Of a stretch of DNA of 64,000 bases, positions 1-11,600 are shown piece by piece (positions within the stretch are counted from its first letter, which is position 1; each line of letters starts with the position of its first letter). This stretch comes from Amoebophrya sp. A120 (Eukaryota > Sar > Dinophyceae > Syndiniales > Amoebophryaceae): assembly GCA_905178155.1 (NCBI GenBank), contig CAJINV010000001.1:14381379-14445378 (forward strand), read 5' to 3'. Below the pieces are notes generated by a model. It worked only from the letters and a program-made list of their open reading frames with translations, was not told where the DNA came from and did no database searches. Position numbers and translations under genes: made by a program.

Positions 1-10
1 GGTTGCCCTA

Positions 11-135
11 TATGGTAACGGCAACTGCCTTCGCGCTGCGTTTGCTAAGCAATATCGCAAGCGCGCAGAGCGCGCGCGCCGGCTTCGTGGGCCGGCGCGC
101 GCTCTGCGCGCGCGCGCGCACGCATTTGGTTACCA
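11..135. repeat. Small inverted-repeat element with GC hairpin
   Basis: A compact palindromic unit. Two GC arms (61-83 and 89-111, sharing GCGCGCAGAGCGCGCG) face each other around a TTCGTG loop. They are enclosed by GGTAAC near position 14 and GTTACC near 129, which are inverted copies. It has the shape of a tiny non-autonomous element or a strong hairpin downstream of the first gene's stop codon. No target duplication could be fixed. The low-complexity GCGCGC run weakens the case. Confidence 0.4.
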
Positions 136-186
136 GATCAGACATGGAAACCGCGAAACAGCCTTCTGCTACTGCATCATGGACAA

Positions 187-2121
187 TCACAAAAAATTTG
201 AAACTAATTTCAAAGTCTCATCAATACTGACGTGCGTCTTGGCATCTAGTGCTATGAGTTCCATGCGCTGGTCTGGTTGTATGCCGAGGAAGTCGAGGAG
301 TTCGCGCAAAAGTGCGACGTGCGGGCCGCTTGGCGGCAGTTCGTCGGGTTTTTCCTCCTCTTCGTCCTCGTACTCCTCTCCTGTGAGCATCATGGTCTTG
401 TTGGTCAGCAGCTTTGACAAATACACGTCGTCCTTGATGCGCTCGATGTAGCTTTCGAAGGTCTTTCTCCATTTGCGTTTTCGCGCTTCCTCCTCTTCCC
501 GTAGCCTCTTTGCCTCTAGCAGTGCCTGCGCTTGCCTTTCCTGCTCGAGGATCTTCAGCTCACCTGGAGAGGGAGGGATTTTCGATTTTGTTTCTGTGTC
601 GATGTTTGCTGCAAAAAAAAACTACTTATTTTGACTTTATCAACAGCACATGCATTGTTGAAATTGCCTGAAATTAGAATTATCGCTCTCGTGTTCCAGC
701 TGCACATGTTCATCAAGAACATCTTAATATTCTGTAGTTAACGACACTCGAAAAGTTTATGTTTGATGTTCTGAGGTATATTGTGTCGATCTTACCGACT
801 TTGAGCTTCGAATATCGCATCAGGTCCTCCGCCAGCACCTTTCTCGCAAACCACTTCCAAAAGGACTGGAAATTGGTGGTACCGCCCTCGTCCTCGATAA
901 TGTTCCACTTTTTTGGAATGATTTCATGGTCCCGCAAGTACCCTTCGACCTGCAGCGTTTCATCGATAGCAGCAATCAGGCGTGGCATCTCATCGACCAG
1001 CACTTTTCCGCCCTTCTGAAAGCCCGCGAAAACCTGTTTTGTTTTTGAGCATGTGAGTTAATCTTAATAGCAGAAGCGTTGCTATAGCCAACAGGTAAAA
1101 CAATCAAAGGACGGCGTCGACGTGCTGCACACGGTGCACTTATCTTCTATGGTTTTGCTTTTGATTTTGTAGAGGACCACTTCGCTAGTGGAGCACGGCG
1201 GAATCCCGAACCCAAAAACAATAGCAAGTAGGAGCTGCTGAATAGTTATAGTAAAATTGAGCCTACAATACCTTTTGCATCTGTCCTTTTTTTCTCAACA
1301 TTTCTCGTCTGCCCTTCTCGAAGTCTGCCCAGTCCGCGAATGAGTTTTCCTTTTTCGCTTGGTACAGAAAGTTGGTTTTCTTTCGCACCAGAAATTGTCC
1401 AATCCAGTTGCAGGGGTTAAAACGGTAGTAGAGCTGTCAAGTACAATTGTGGACTCAACTTCTTCAAGTTCAAATTCTAACCAGGCATGGCATTGGTGCC
1501 AGCGAGAAAAAACTAGAGATGCAATCCTCGTCTTCATGTCAAGAAAGGCAAATGAAAAAGCTCCGAATCCGGTAGAAAAAAATCCGAATCCAGCCGATGA
1601 TGATGCGCATCAGAAGCATACCGTAGGACTGGCGTCTTTCCTCTGGTGCCTTTGGTGTATGATCTTCGTGAGCTGCTCCAGCGCCAATGCGAGAAGTGGC
1701 GCGAGCGTTTCCCCGATGTAAATGTCAAAGTCAGCGAGTTGCGCTTGTCGACCTGAGATGAATTCGCGTTGGTTCATCGTACTAGGGTTGCCATACTACA
1801 TTAAATCAGGTGGAGAAAGTGGAACCAGTCGAAGTGAACTGGAGTGTCAACTTCACGAGGACGTGAAGTTAGGCACGCATCATCATGATCTTCTTCATCT
1901 TGTTCATGAGTGGAAAAAATATTCTTCTGATTTCCCGTACCTGATTTTGTTTCTGCAGATCCTTGGAATTCCTTCTTCCAGTCTTTGCGCAGGTACTTCA
2001 TAAAGAAATTGCGGTCGAGCACAAAGTCTGTTGGTATGCCCATCAGGGGCGCGCTGCTGCTCGACGACGTTGACGTACCATTTCCACTCGTGGAAACGCG
2101 AGCCTCTGGCGCGGCCGCCAT
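187..2121 (-). CDS. Dpy-30-motif coiled-coil protein, probable axonemal component
   Basis: Five exons (1941-2121, 1752-1622, 1433-1272, 1033-796, 563-187) join in frame through four GT-AG introns to give 362 residues. I chose ATG 2121 because it opens an Ala/Ser-rich leader before the conserved-looking start MGIPTDFVLDRNFF. Residues about 70-125 read YIGETLAPLLALALEQL, then NPCNWIGQFLVR across exons 2 and 3. This is the spacing of the Dpy-30/RII-like dimerisation motif found in axonemal and SET1-complex proteins. The C-terminal exon is strongly charged (LEQERQAQALLEAKRLREE) and predicted coiled coil, followed by an acidic loop. There is no signal peptide or membrane segment. A role as a dimerising flagellar scaffold is inferred from the motif and from a SHIPPO gene in the same window. 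The exact orthologue is not recognised. The gene structure is firm; the family call is moderate. Confidence 0.6.
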
Positions 2122-3794
2122 CTTGTCCTGCTACTCAAGTAGATGAATGTGAAAGAGCAACACAACCTGACCCCGAGAACGCTCTTGCAAGCGGTTTGCA
2201 GAGGAGATGTCAAGCGGGGTTCTCTGCAGCGATTCTACTAAACGGGATCGGTCAAGGGTGGCAGGAATCAAGAAGACACACCCCACCTTTCGGTCCTCTT
2301 CGTGTCCGGTTTCCACGATCGGCCAAGAACTGAGACGGGCTCCAGATTCTTTCTATTGTGATGCTCGCGTGTTCGCCAGCAGAAGCACCGCAGACGACAC
2401 TCGTGAACCGAGCTGGAGCAAAGTCCCGTTTGTATTTCGTGTATCACTTCAAGATGTCCTCGTCCTGACGCCCCATTTGTTTGGTGGTAGTAGATGAAGG
2501 TTGCGTCTGCCTGAATACGAGGCAACGCAACCTCTCGCAAGCGTACTACTTTTCGTTTTCCAATAGCCAAATGCAAGACGTGCAGCCTACTAGCGGGTAC
2601 TAATTACAAATGTATGTATCGTAAAAACGCAGATCATCACTATTCGAGGCTGATGACCATTGGCGACCGCGAGCATGCACACTCTCGCTCTGTCCACTCC
2701 TGCTCGTCACGATTTTAATGTTCCCTCCGGGTGTCTACGCGACGCGAAAGCGATCACTCCACCTTCTTTTTTTCAACAACACCCCCGGCAACTTCACACG
2801 ATCGATATACTCTTCCGGAAGACGCTCCTCTCGCTTTGTCACTTCCACGACATCTTTCGAAAACGACGATTCATTCCACTTCCATCTACTTGGGAACATT
2901 CATTTAATGAGTTCGCCGGCGGGAGTCTAAACAATCAGATACGAACTCGAGAAGCTGAGGGTCCTCCATTGCAACTTCTGTTGACAAAGTCAAACTATAG
3001 TCCCTGCTTTGCGAGTTCGGATGTCCCTGCGCGAAATAAAACAAGCACGGCTAACATAGTGCCGCGAGCGAAACCACTCAGTGTTCTTTGGGGGTAGATG
3101 AAATGGATCTCATACTTGTTCTCGAAAGTAGGCAAACGATCCTTCGCCAGTTGTTTGGAATTTGTGGGAAGAAAAGCTTGAAAGAAAGCGAGAGAAGCAA
3201 AAGCAAAGGGAAAGGGAAACTTCAACTTCTACGTATTCGTCGCTCTGTACAACTTTCGGTGACGGAGTCGGAGTGTATCGGTCCCTTAGCATTACGAAGT
3301 ACAGCAACCTTGGAAGACGTAAAAGAAGAGAATACGAGCAAAACATTCGGTTTAGAAAGATAGAACCACTCAAAAACAAAACCTTCCTTACGACGAGTAG
3401 AACTGGGACTGCTACTGCAGGCATGGTCGCTGCCGCAGCTGTATTCTCGCTGTGCGAAGTACTCCCTACGGATACAGCACACGTCACCAGACATGCTGAT
3501 GCTTCTTGATAGAAGATGTGGTTAATCTTAATGTCGCTGTGCATCAAATTTCAACATACTTTTGTTGGATTTATTGCCGTTAGTTTGTTCCAAATTGCTG
3601 TAGCTGTATTCTCGACGTGTACTACCTACTGCGGAATCATTCAGGGTCGAAGTGATGTGAAGATGGTAATGACATTGGGTGAAAAGCAGTCGCATTCCGC
3701 TGGGTACTTACGCTGGACGAGCAGAGGAAATTTAGTTTTAGAACTGCACTTCGAATTCCTCCTTTCCTTCGCTTGAACACAACTTGCGAAACAA
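2122..3794. other. No gene recognised (intergenic)
   Basis: About 1.7 kb between two minus-strand genes. Open frames on both strands are short, overlap each other and lack domain-like composition. Scattered purine runs (3150-3230) are the only visible bias. It presumably holds the promoter of the upstream gene and the 3' end of the ZIP transcript. Confidence 0.5.
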
Positions 3795-5797
3795 CTATGC
3801 GCCGAGCACTGCGAGCATGCTCATGGACACAAAGCCGATCAGCAAAGCGAGCAACCGTGTTCCACTTTCCGTGGGAGTGGCAGAGCCGATAGACAGCGCA
3901 GAGGGAATGAGTTCGTTGACCGCGATCTGCAAGAACGTGCCGGCAGTAAGCGAAGAACAGACCGCGGGCCAGGCCGCGCCGTCGGCGTCCCCGAGCGACA
4001 TGCCGATTATCGCCCCCAGGGGTGTGGAGAACGCGAACACCTGTGTGAAAATGAGAAACCGGGTTCGCGCTTTGTTACATGTCGCGTCCTGCACGATAAG
4101 TTGCGTTTCCTCCAATGCGAGCTCGTTTTGGGTGGTGAGCAGCGGTGCCTCCAGTGGCTTCCCGGCTGGGGAGTTGGAGGAAGTGCCCGGTCTTGAGGCG
4201 GATTTTTTCCTCTTGCCAAACGGCGAAGTGGCCCATCTTACCACCGGGAGGTTGGAAATCCGCGGGCCCAGCAGGGAACTGACTCCCGAAGGCAGCAGCG
4301 ATCCGAGTGTCACGCGCGCGTCGGGAAGGTCGCAGCGTCCAGCGAGATTGCCTGCGCTTTCGGCGCCAGGTCCGCAGCCGCACGCAGCGACGACTTGGGG
4401 TGATTTCACTACTTGCAGCGAAGCGCCAGGGTCCTGCTTTGATGGTGTCGAGGCCGCGTGGTTTATTATTCTGTTTTTGTTCTCGGAAGTTAGTTCTTGC
4501 TGGAAGGTGCTGCGCCCGAGGACCTGTGTCATCACGCAAGCATCACCACCGTGTTCGCTTTCGCCTTCTGCTCCTTCGTCGGAGGACGACCCGGAGCCCC
4601 CATCTGTAGCAGCCTTACCTCCGCCCTGTGTCACTTCTACGGTCAGCAGCGTTTGTCCGAGCGCGAAGGCTGCCAGCCCCTTGTGTGCAACGATCGCGAT
4701 CATCGTGGAGAGGGCGAGGGAAGCCTTTTGCGCGCTGCCGAGACCCAACCCCTCCAGCACACTGTGCACCATCAGAGCAGAGAACAAAAGCGTCGCTTTG
4801 ACGATGCCAAGCTGTTCGGCACTGACATCCCGGCAGTCTTCAGCGTTGATCGCCTGACCGCCCACTTCCCCGCAAAACTTGGCATCGGAAAGTGCTTGCT
4901 GCGCTTCCGATTGCTTTGTTGCAAGCTTTGATCTCTCGAAAGCCACGGCTCGCTTGCCTGCCGTTGCGGGTGAAAGAGAACTAATTGGAGCGGTACCTCC
5001 GACCTCCAGATCTACGACCTCCCCGCTAGCGATCAGCTTTGCAGATATCCGTCGCTCTGTTGCCGTCTCTGTGGCTGCGATGGTTGGTTCTGTTTTATTT
5101 TGTTTTCGTCTTTTTTTCTCAGTTCGTTATGATTCTGAAATTCTGCTGAGTTTTGGTTTTCATCTTCGAGCTAAACTTGCTCATTTTCAATCATCAAAGG
5201 CATCTCTAGAAGAACATTGGTCTTGCGCACCCGCAGCTACGCAGGCACCCTCAGCTACGCAGTTCTTGCAGATGGTCGTCGTCGTGAGAGAGATGGTGAC
5301 TAGAACACAGACTAAGTAGACTAGCAGCTGCAGCACCAGTTGAGGAAAACGAAAATGATAAAAATCTAGTAAGTACCACTCTCAAGGCTTTTGCCCCCCG
5401 TTTCAACATCGTTGACCGACGCTTCTCTACTTGTTGCTTTCTTTCCCGAGGCGGCGTTGCTGAGGCCGATGATCCCGCCAACGAAGATTTCGAGTCCGAA
5501 GAGCAAAATGTAGGATACGCCTCCCAAAATTGGCGCACCGAGGCCGATGTCGCCGATCGCGTCGGGGAGGACATGGACTAGCGCAACGCTCAACAGCACG
5601 CCCCCAGCTAGGCAGTTCGCACGCTTTACCAACCGATTTCCCTCCGGCGTTCGCGCATACTCTTGCAGACACCAGCTTGCAATGATACCCGCGTACGCAA
5701 CAACGATGGTCCCAATAATACCAACGATCTTTATGATAACCAGGCTGTGCTGGTCCTCCTCCATCTTTGTCTCTAGAGCTCGCCGCAATAGAGGCAC
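3795..5797 (-). CDS. ZIP-family (SLC39) zinc/metal transporter
   Basis: Two exons (5377-5797 and 3795-5089) join through a GT-AG intron (5' GTACTT, 3' AAAACAG) into 571 residues. Exon 1 encodes three hydrophobic segments. The second carries HVLPDAIGD, the ZIP-type histidine/acid motif near the metal path. Exon 2 starts with a polar loop, then HSVLEGLGLG and AHKGLAAFALG, the signature TM4-TM5 metal-binding pair. A long Ser/Gly-rich loop and the last three membrane helices follow (TPLGAIIGMSLGD, FLQIAVNELIPSAL). ZIP proteins bring zinc or other divalent metals into the cytosol from outside or from organelles. The family call rests on these paired histidine motifs and eight-helix layout. Odd features are the roughly 160-residue disordered insert between TM5 and TM6 and the absence of an obvious His-rich loop. 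Substrate and membrane are not deducible. Confidence 0.9.
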
Positions 5798-6957
5798 CTA
5801 TTCAGCAAAATGACACGACACGGACGTCTCAACATCTCTTTCGAATAGTTTTTTCGTCTTTATTTTTATAATCATACTTCGGCTTCGTTATAGGCAACGA
5901 AGATGGGGCGTACTAGATCGATGAATGCATGGATTTCTACTGTTTCATCCAATTGAATCACTCATCCTGTTTTCGTGTGTGGGATCCTGAAGAGTTCTCG
6001 GTAGATTTCACGCAAGAGGCGCTTAGATTTCGACTTTATCCCCCCAAGCTGATGCGATGGAGGGAAGTTCGTCTCATAGGAGATGAAGATGTACGTTCGT
6101 TCTTCGGGTAATAAATGTCGAGATGAATTTTTTACTCGTATCTCCAACAAAGCGCTTTGCAATTCCAATTGCATCATGCAAGAAGTAGAATCTGAACGTG
6201 AAGAACTAGAACTACACTCCACACCTCACCACTCAATTTTAGTATTTTGTCTCCGCTTGACAATTCCACAACTCAGAGAAGTTAGGACAGTCCTTGAATC
6301 AGGGCGGCATGGAACCAGTGTTGATCGACACGCTCTTGCGAAGTGATAAAGCTATAGTACCATTACAACCTTCCAGATCGCGGGTCAGCCGCCCGAACAC
6401 AAAAAGGGGAGCATACTTTTCTAATTTCTTTTTGCTGATGTCCCGGTGGTCATTTACATTTCCAATACACTGCTTCTGATCGTGATCGTCCGCGATCGCT
6501 TTGATTCTTTTTTATGCTTGACGAGCTGTCAGTGTGATATAAAGAGGCTTCAAATAAATTTCGTTTTTGGCAGGGCCTATCAGGAGGAGGTGGGGTGGAA
6601 AAACATAGTTTGTTGTCTCAAACATTCGTACTCATTCGGCCATGATGTTTCAGTCTGATTTGATATCGATGATCGTCCTCGTCTTGTTTCTCTTCTAGGA
6701 CTAGGGATCGAGGACATGATTGAAAATAGTAGTTTTCTTCGTGCTATTCGACTGTACCATCAACACGATTCTTGAGTTTATATTTCTGCATACGAGCCAC
6801 CGAATGTCAAAAATAAGTAATTCATTGCGACGAAGAGGGAGAGCGATGTTGCCCCACCAGGTCGAAGTCGGTAATTATAGTGTCGGAGTAGCAGTAGCCA
6901 CAGTCACCAGAGACGAGTCTTCTACACGAGGGAACAGCGCCCAAGTCTTTATTCGCG
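5798..6957. other. No gene recognised (intergenic)
   Basis: About 1.2 kb upstream of the ZIP gene, AT-richer than the genes. Open frames are short and unconvincing on both strands. I see no repeat with clear inverted ends. Confidence 0.5.
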
Positions 6958-7538
6958 TCATTCTTCTACATCCATGCGATCTGGGGAACCAGCAGGTGCA
7001 GGAGCTCCTTCACCTTTATTTGAGTTGTCTTTTTTATGTTTCCTTTTCCCGCCGCAACGCTTCTTCAACGACTTGCTAGCGGGTTCGCCACCAGCCACGT
7101 TGACGAATTGGTAACGTTTCGGGACCACGTCGACTGCAGAATCAACATCCATCGTCAGACTCCCTGGATGGCAAACATTCGACGTCGCAGAATTATCGTC
7201 TCCCGGAGACATCGCACTATCAGGACTGGCAGCTGCTGAAGTGGAGGCCGAACTTGACGAAGACGAGGGGCCCACGAAGTTTGTGCTGCTGCTGCTGCTG
7301 CTGGACGGATACATCGCACTCTGTAGCAATTTCGCCTTTATTTCTTGTTCTTTCTTTTTCTTTTCGCGTTCGCGATTGAGGCGCTTTTGCTTCCGTTCAA
7401 CTTTCAGCCACTGATAGAATGTTGCTTGGCGTGCCCGCTGCAATGTGACTCGGCCGCCCTTAGGAGCTTTTTTTTGAGACTTCTTGTCGTTCGTCTTGAT
7501 GCACTTCGCTCCTGCAGCAGCTCCTTGAACAAGGTTCT
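6958..7538 (-). CDS. Lys-rich, poly-Ser hypothetical protein (5' end uncertain)
   Basis: An open frame of about 190 residues. It begins with a very basic helical part (RARQATFYQWLKVERKQKRL, then a KKKKEQ run), followed by two serine runs partly encoded by a CTG/CAG microsatellite near 7285. An acidic PGDDNSATS segment and a basic, nuclear-signal-like C-terminus (GGKRKHKKDN) ending DVEE complete it. No ATG opens the frame. A plausible splice acceptor (TTGTCAG) sits at 7538, and immediately upstream lies a 1.1-kb mobile element that reaches the next gene's stop codon. The first exon and promoter are therefore either inside that element or lost. No family is recognised; a nuclear protein is a guess from the basic clusters. 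Confidence 0.5.
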
Positions 7539-7580
7539 GACAATGATTGTGATGCTTTCCACTATCCCACGTGGTAACTC

Positions 7581-8682
7581 CCCCTACCCCGGTTTTTCAT
7601 CGTTTTTCAAACTATTGAGCAGGTCTGAAAAATAAAAAAACGCGACCCGGTCACATGATCCGAGCGTGTGGACCTGAGCGACAGACTCTGTGCACTAGCT
7701 AGGGAAAAAGCGGACGATGAGAAGCGACCTTGTGCACACTAGCCATTTTATCCGAACCATGTGAGATAGCTAGCAACTTTTACTTTATCATACATGAGCC
7801 ATCCGAAATTTGCTTCCAGCAAAATGCTCATGTCCGAAATCCGTGGATCTCGGATCTCGAGTTCAAGTCGAGATCCGAGATCTGCGGTTTCTGCGGATCC
7901 GAAAACTATTGAGCAGGTCAAAAAAAATAAAAACTTGAACAGCTCAATCGTTTTACTTACAATTGCAAAAACATGCACTCCCTAAACGTGGAGCATACCG
8001 GGCAAGTTCATACTGCGCCCCCGAACAAACTTGGAAACTCTGCTGCCATCATGCAGCAGATAGTTTGGCCGAGCCGGTTTCTGAGCATACCATGCATGTT
8101 CGTATTGAACCCCCGACGGAGAACCCAAATCGACCCAAACCAAAAACCATAACGATCATTCGCTTTATTTTTTTGTCGTTTTTGTGCTGCGAAAAATCCA
8201 GGAAAATCCTCGGGGTAGTGGTCCGAACATGCAGCGGACTGCGATTTTTTTCAAATCAGGTCCATTGCGCCAAAGTGCGCAACTTTTGTTGATTTTTGCA
8301 AATTGTGGGCCGGCTCATGATTTTTCATTCCACTAGAGCCGGCCCACCAGAATACTCGGAGCCGGGGCTTCAGAAGTTTGCTGAGCCTTTTGACCCAGAT
8401 AATGTAATATCATTAATGGCAATATTTATATATATATGCCCGCTGCGCGACATTCGGATGGCTCACGCTTGATAGTTTGCAACTTTCTAGCTATCTCACA
8501 TGGTTCGAATTAATTAGCTAGTGCGCACAGGGTACTACTTCATGGTCCGCTTTTTCCGCAGCTAGTGTACAGAATCTGAAGACGCTCGGGAACCGACGTC
8601 GGCATGTGTGAGCAGGTGCCGAAAAACAAAAAATCAAACCTGCGCAATAGTTTAAAAAACGATGAAATTCCGGGGTAGGGGT
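7581..8682. mobile_element. 1.1-kb element with about 200-bp terminal inverted repeats
   Basis: The left end (CCCCTACCCCGGTTTTTCAT) and the complement of the right end (CCCCTACCCCGGAATTTCAT) match, and similarity continues for about 200 bp on each side (7581-7790 and 8465-8682). Both arms share blocks such as GAACCATGTGAGATAGCTAG and GGAAAAAGCGGAC. The centre has no credible reading frame but contains two perfect smaller inverted repeats, at 7846-7882 (15-bp arms) and 8305-8347 (12-bp arms). It looks like a non-autonomous foldback or MITE-type element. No target duplication is certain. The right arm overlaps the end of the neighbouring coding sequence. Confidence 0.75.
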
Positions 8683-11600
8683 AGAAATTTCACTCCATAT
8701 CCACCGGGGCCAAGACCGCTCCCACCTACCACGCCAGCCACCTTGTTGATTCCATAGGCTAAGAAATGGAGCGCGTGCCGGACCAGCTCGACGCTCGGGG
8801 TGGGGACTTGCTTCTCCAGCAGCTCTTTTCCGGAAACATGGAGGGCGTACATGACTACATGCCGCTTATCCTCCAGGTGCTCGATCGCGTGGAGACGTTT
8901 TCTCGCCTCGGAGCACACCACCGCGTCCTGCTCGACCAAGTGGTACCGGGGGTCCAGCAAGGCCTTCACGTCCTCGCCGTCCGCTGGTGTTCCCTCGTTG
9001 CGACCGTGCTTGTAGATGTCCAGATACGGAAAAATCTCGTCCGGAATCTCGGCAAGCGGCGTCGCGCCCGTGTCGTCGCTCATCTCGACAGCCGAAGCGA
9101 AGCTCGTGTTTTGGCCAGCCGCGACCTCCCGCTGCTGCTCTCCTTCACCTCTCCTTGCAGCAGGCGAAAACGAAAAAGAATGGCTCGACGAGGCGACGGA
9201 GGACGTCGACTCTCCGCCGGTCAAGCCCGCGAGCACCCGGTTGGCGTCGATGTAAAAGCACTGCCACACACTCGGGTCTGCGTCCCGCTGGCCGTACAGA
9301 AAGGCCTTGCGATTTCCCGGGTCAGACAACTCCGCGCCGCTGGCCGCCTGCTGCTTGAAGTGCAGATCTAATGCCTCGAATTCGTACCAATGCACACCGT
9401 CCGCGGTGACGGGTCGCTTGCAGTCGCGAATGTGCTCGAACGTAATTGCGCACTGCTGATCCTGCGTGTTGTCATGTGCGTACCATGTCGCTGCCGTGAC
9501 GAGATAGCCGTTCACCCTGAGAGGATTCACTTTCCACGAGGACTCAATGCGCTTCTTCAAAAACTCGCGCTGCTTGTCATGGGGGAGCTTGGCGGAAAGC
9601 AAATCCAGTTTCTGCTCCAGCTTTGGGGGAAACGTCGTAAACTGAAACACCTTCAAATAGGCCTCAATGCGGCGCGCAGTTTGCGTCACCACGACGCAGT
9701 GGCAAACCTTTTTCAAGGAAGTTTTCTTATTTCCGACATCCTCGTTTCCTGTAGAAGTTTTATTCAAGCAGCACGCAGGATTCTTCTTCGGTCCCTTACA
9801 ATTCGCATCAAAATCCAAGTCTACGACCAAATCAAGACACAATGCGTCTCCGCCGGCGATGCCTTTCATCCGCTGGCATAGCGTCTCAAACTGGAGACTC
9901 CCCTCGGCCAAAAAGGTGTTCAACATATCCTTGAACTTGGTTTGCACTGCTGGAAAGTGCAGAATTGGGTAGTACTGCTGCCACAAAACTTTCTCCTTGT
10001 TTAGCAGAGTCGCGATAAGCTGCTTCTCAACCTTCTTCGCGGCCGAACTGTCTTTGCGCGCTTCGCAGCGTTTCAGGTCCTGTTTCAGTTGCTCGGTTTT
10101 CTCCTCTGCCTGTTTGGTACAGCCCTGGCTCTGATCGTGCTTGTTTTCGCCTTTTCCAGCAAAGCCGTGGCACTGGACGAACTTCAAATCCCGCTCCGCA
10201 TGCAGCACCTTCAACGCCCTGCGCCCGCGGGAACTCCCAGCGAGCTGTGCAAGTCTAGTTACGCGCGTTCGGTCGCTCTTCGGGATCTGTGCCCCTACGC
10301 CATGTCCCGCGGCGGCACTCTGGTTATTCCCAGCCGTAGTTGCGCTACTCGTCCCCGAATTTGTCGTTCCCGAAATGCCCGTCGTGGTTGTCCCAGTCTT
10401 GCCATTTTTCAACACGCGCCGCACCTTCTTTTTCCGATTCAGCACGTTGAGCTGAAACCTGCCGAGCAGTGCGGCGAAATTCCGTCCGCGAATGTTGGCG
10501 CCAGCCGTCCACGCGGAATTCTTGACGAAGAGCTTTTTTCCCGACGTTGGGGCAACTGCTTCTCCGGACGACATCGCGGAGGACGCTTCTCTGTTTGTTA
10601 CGCGGTCGCCCCGCCGGATCTGGTACTTGTCGATGCGGCGGAGCACTTTGCGCTTCTCGCTGGAGAGGAGATCAGAGACTCCAATCTCGGCTTCCCACTC
10701 GGAGGAACATTTCAACTCCCCCATGACACTAGCGAAAAAATCCGCGGCCTTCTTCGGCGTCATTATGCGGCACATTACGTCCAGAACTTCCGCCACGGAC
10801 ATGGGACGGGTAAGGCGACGGGGATCTTGTTGGTCAGCTTGAGTTGTACCCTTTTCCGGATGGGGATGAAACGAATGACGACATAAAGCAGAAGCATATC
10901 CTTGTCCTTTCGAGTAAAAAGCCTGAGTGCCGCTCTTGTCTGTTTCACTTTCATCGGGTCGTGATAAGGCCGGTGGGAAACACCACGAGAGCCATTTCAG
11001 CAGAGTGTTCGTGTGCTTCTCGACCAGCTCCTTTGTATCGTAGCCGTCATGACCCGGGTTGTTCGGGACAACTTCGGACAGGTGTCGCCAGAGCGCACGG
11101 AACAGCGCCTGCACAAAATCAAAATATCCGGTACAAAAATTCCGGTGTCCTTGCTGACAGGCAGTGTGGTGTTTCTGGGTCGCTGCAAAAAAATCGGAAC
11201 TGGACCCAAAATTGTTGTCGGACCGGAAAGCTACTGCAGAAGTAGATGACAAAGCTTGATGCTGTCCGGAACTGTTTGCTTTTTGGCCACATGCCGCAGA
11301 GCCTTGCTTGCGTTTCTTCTTGGACGACACACCGTTCACGTCTGGTTCCCGAAAAGCCATCAAACGAGCCATCGAACTGTGCTTGCTGAGCCAGTACAGA
11401 TCCAAACACGCCTGATCCCCGAACTGATGCACGACCATGGGAGACGCGGAAAGACAACCTGAGGATGGCGACGGCGCCGGCTTCAATCCGTCACCGTTTT
11501 GCGCTGCAGCTTGTCCCCCCGCGACGTTATCTGACAGGATATTCTGTTGCTCCGGGCACTTCTGTCCTTTTGTTTTCGTTTTGTCTTTCAAGAGCAAAGC

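Noticed and set aside
3784-4857. 357-residue plus-strand frame
   Set aside because: It is exactly antisense to the ZIP transporter exon, whose membrane helices and histidine motifs are clearly real.
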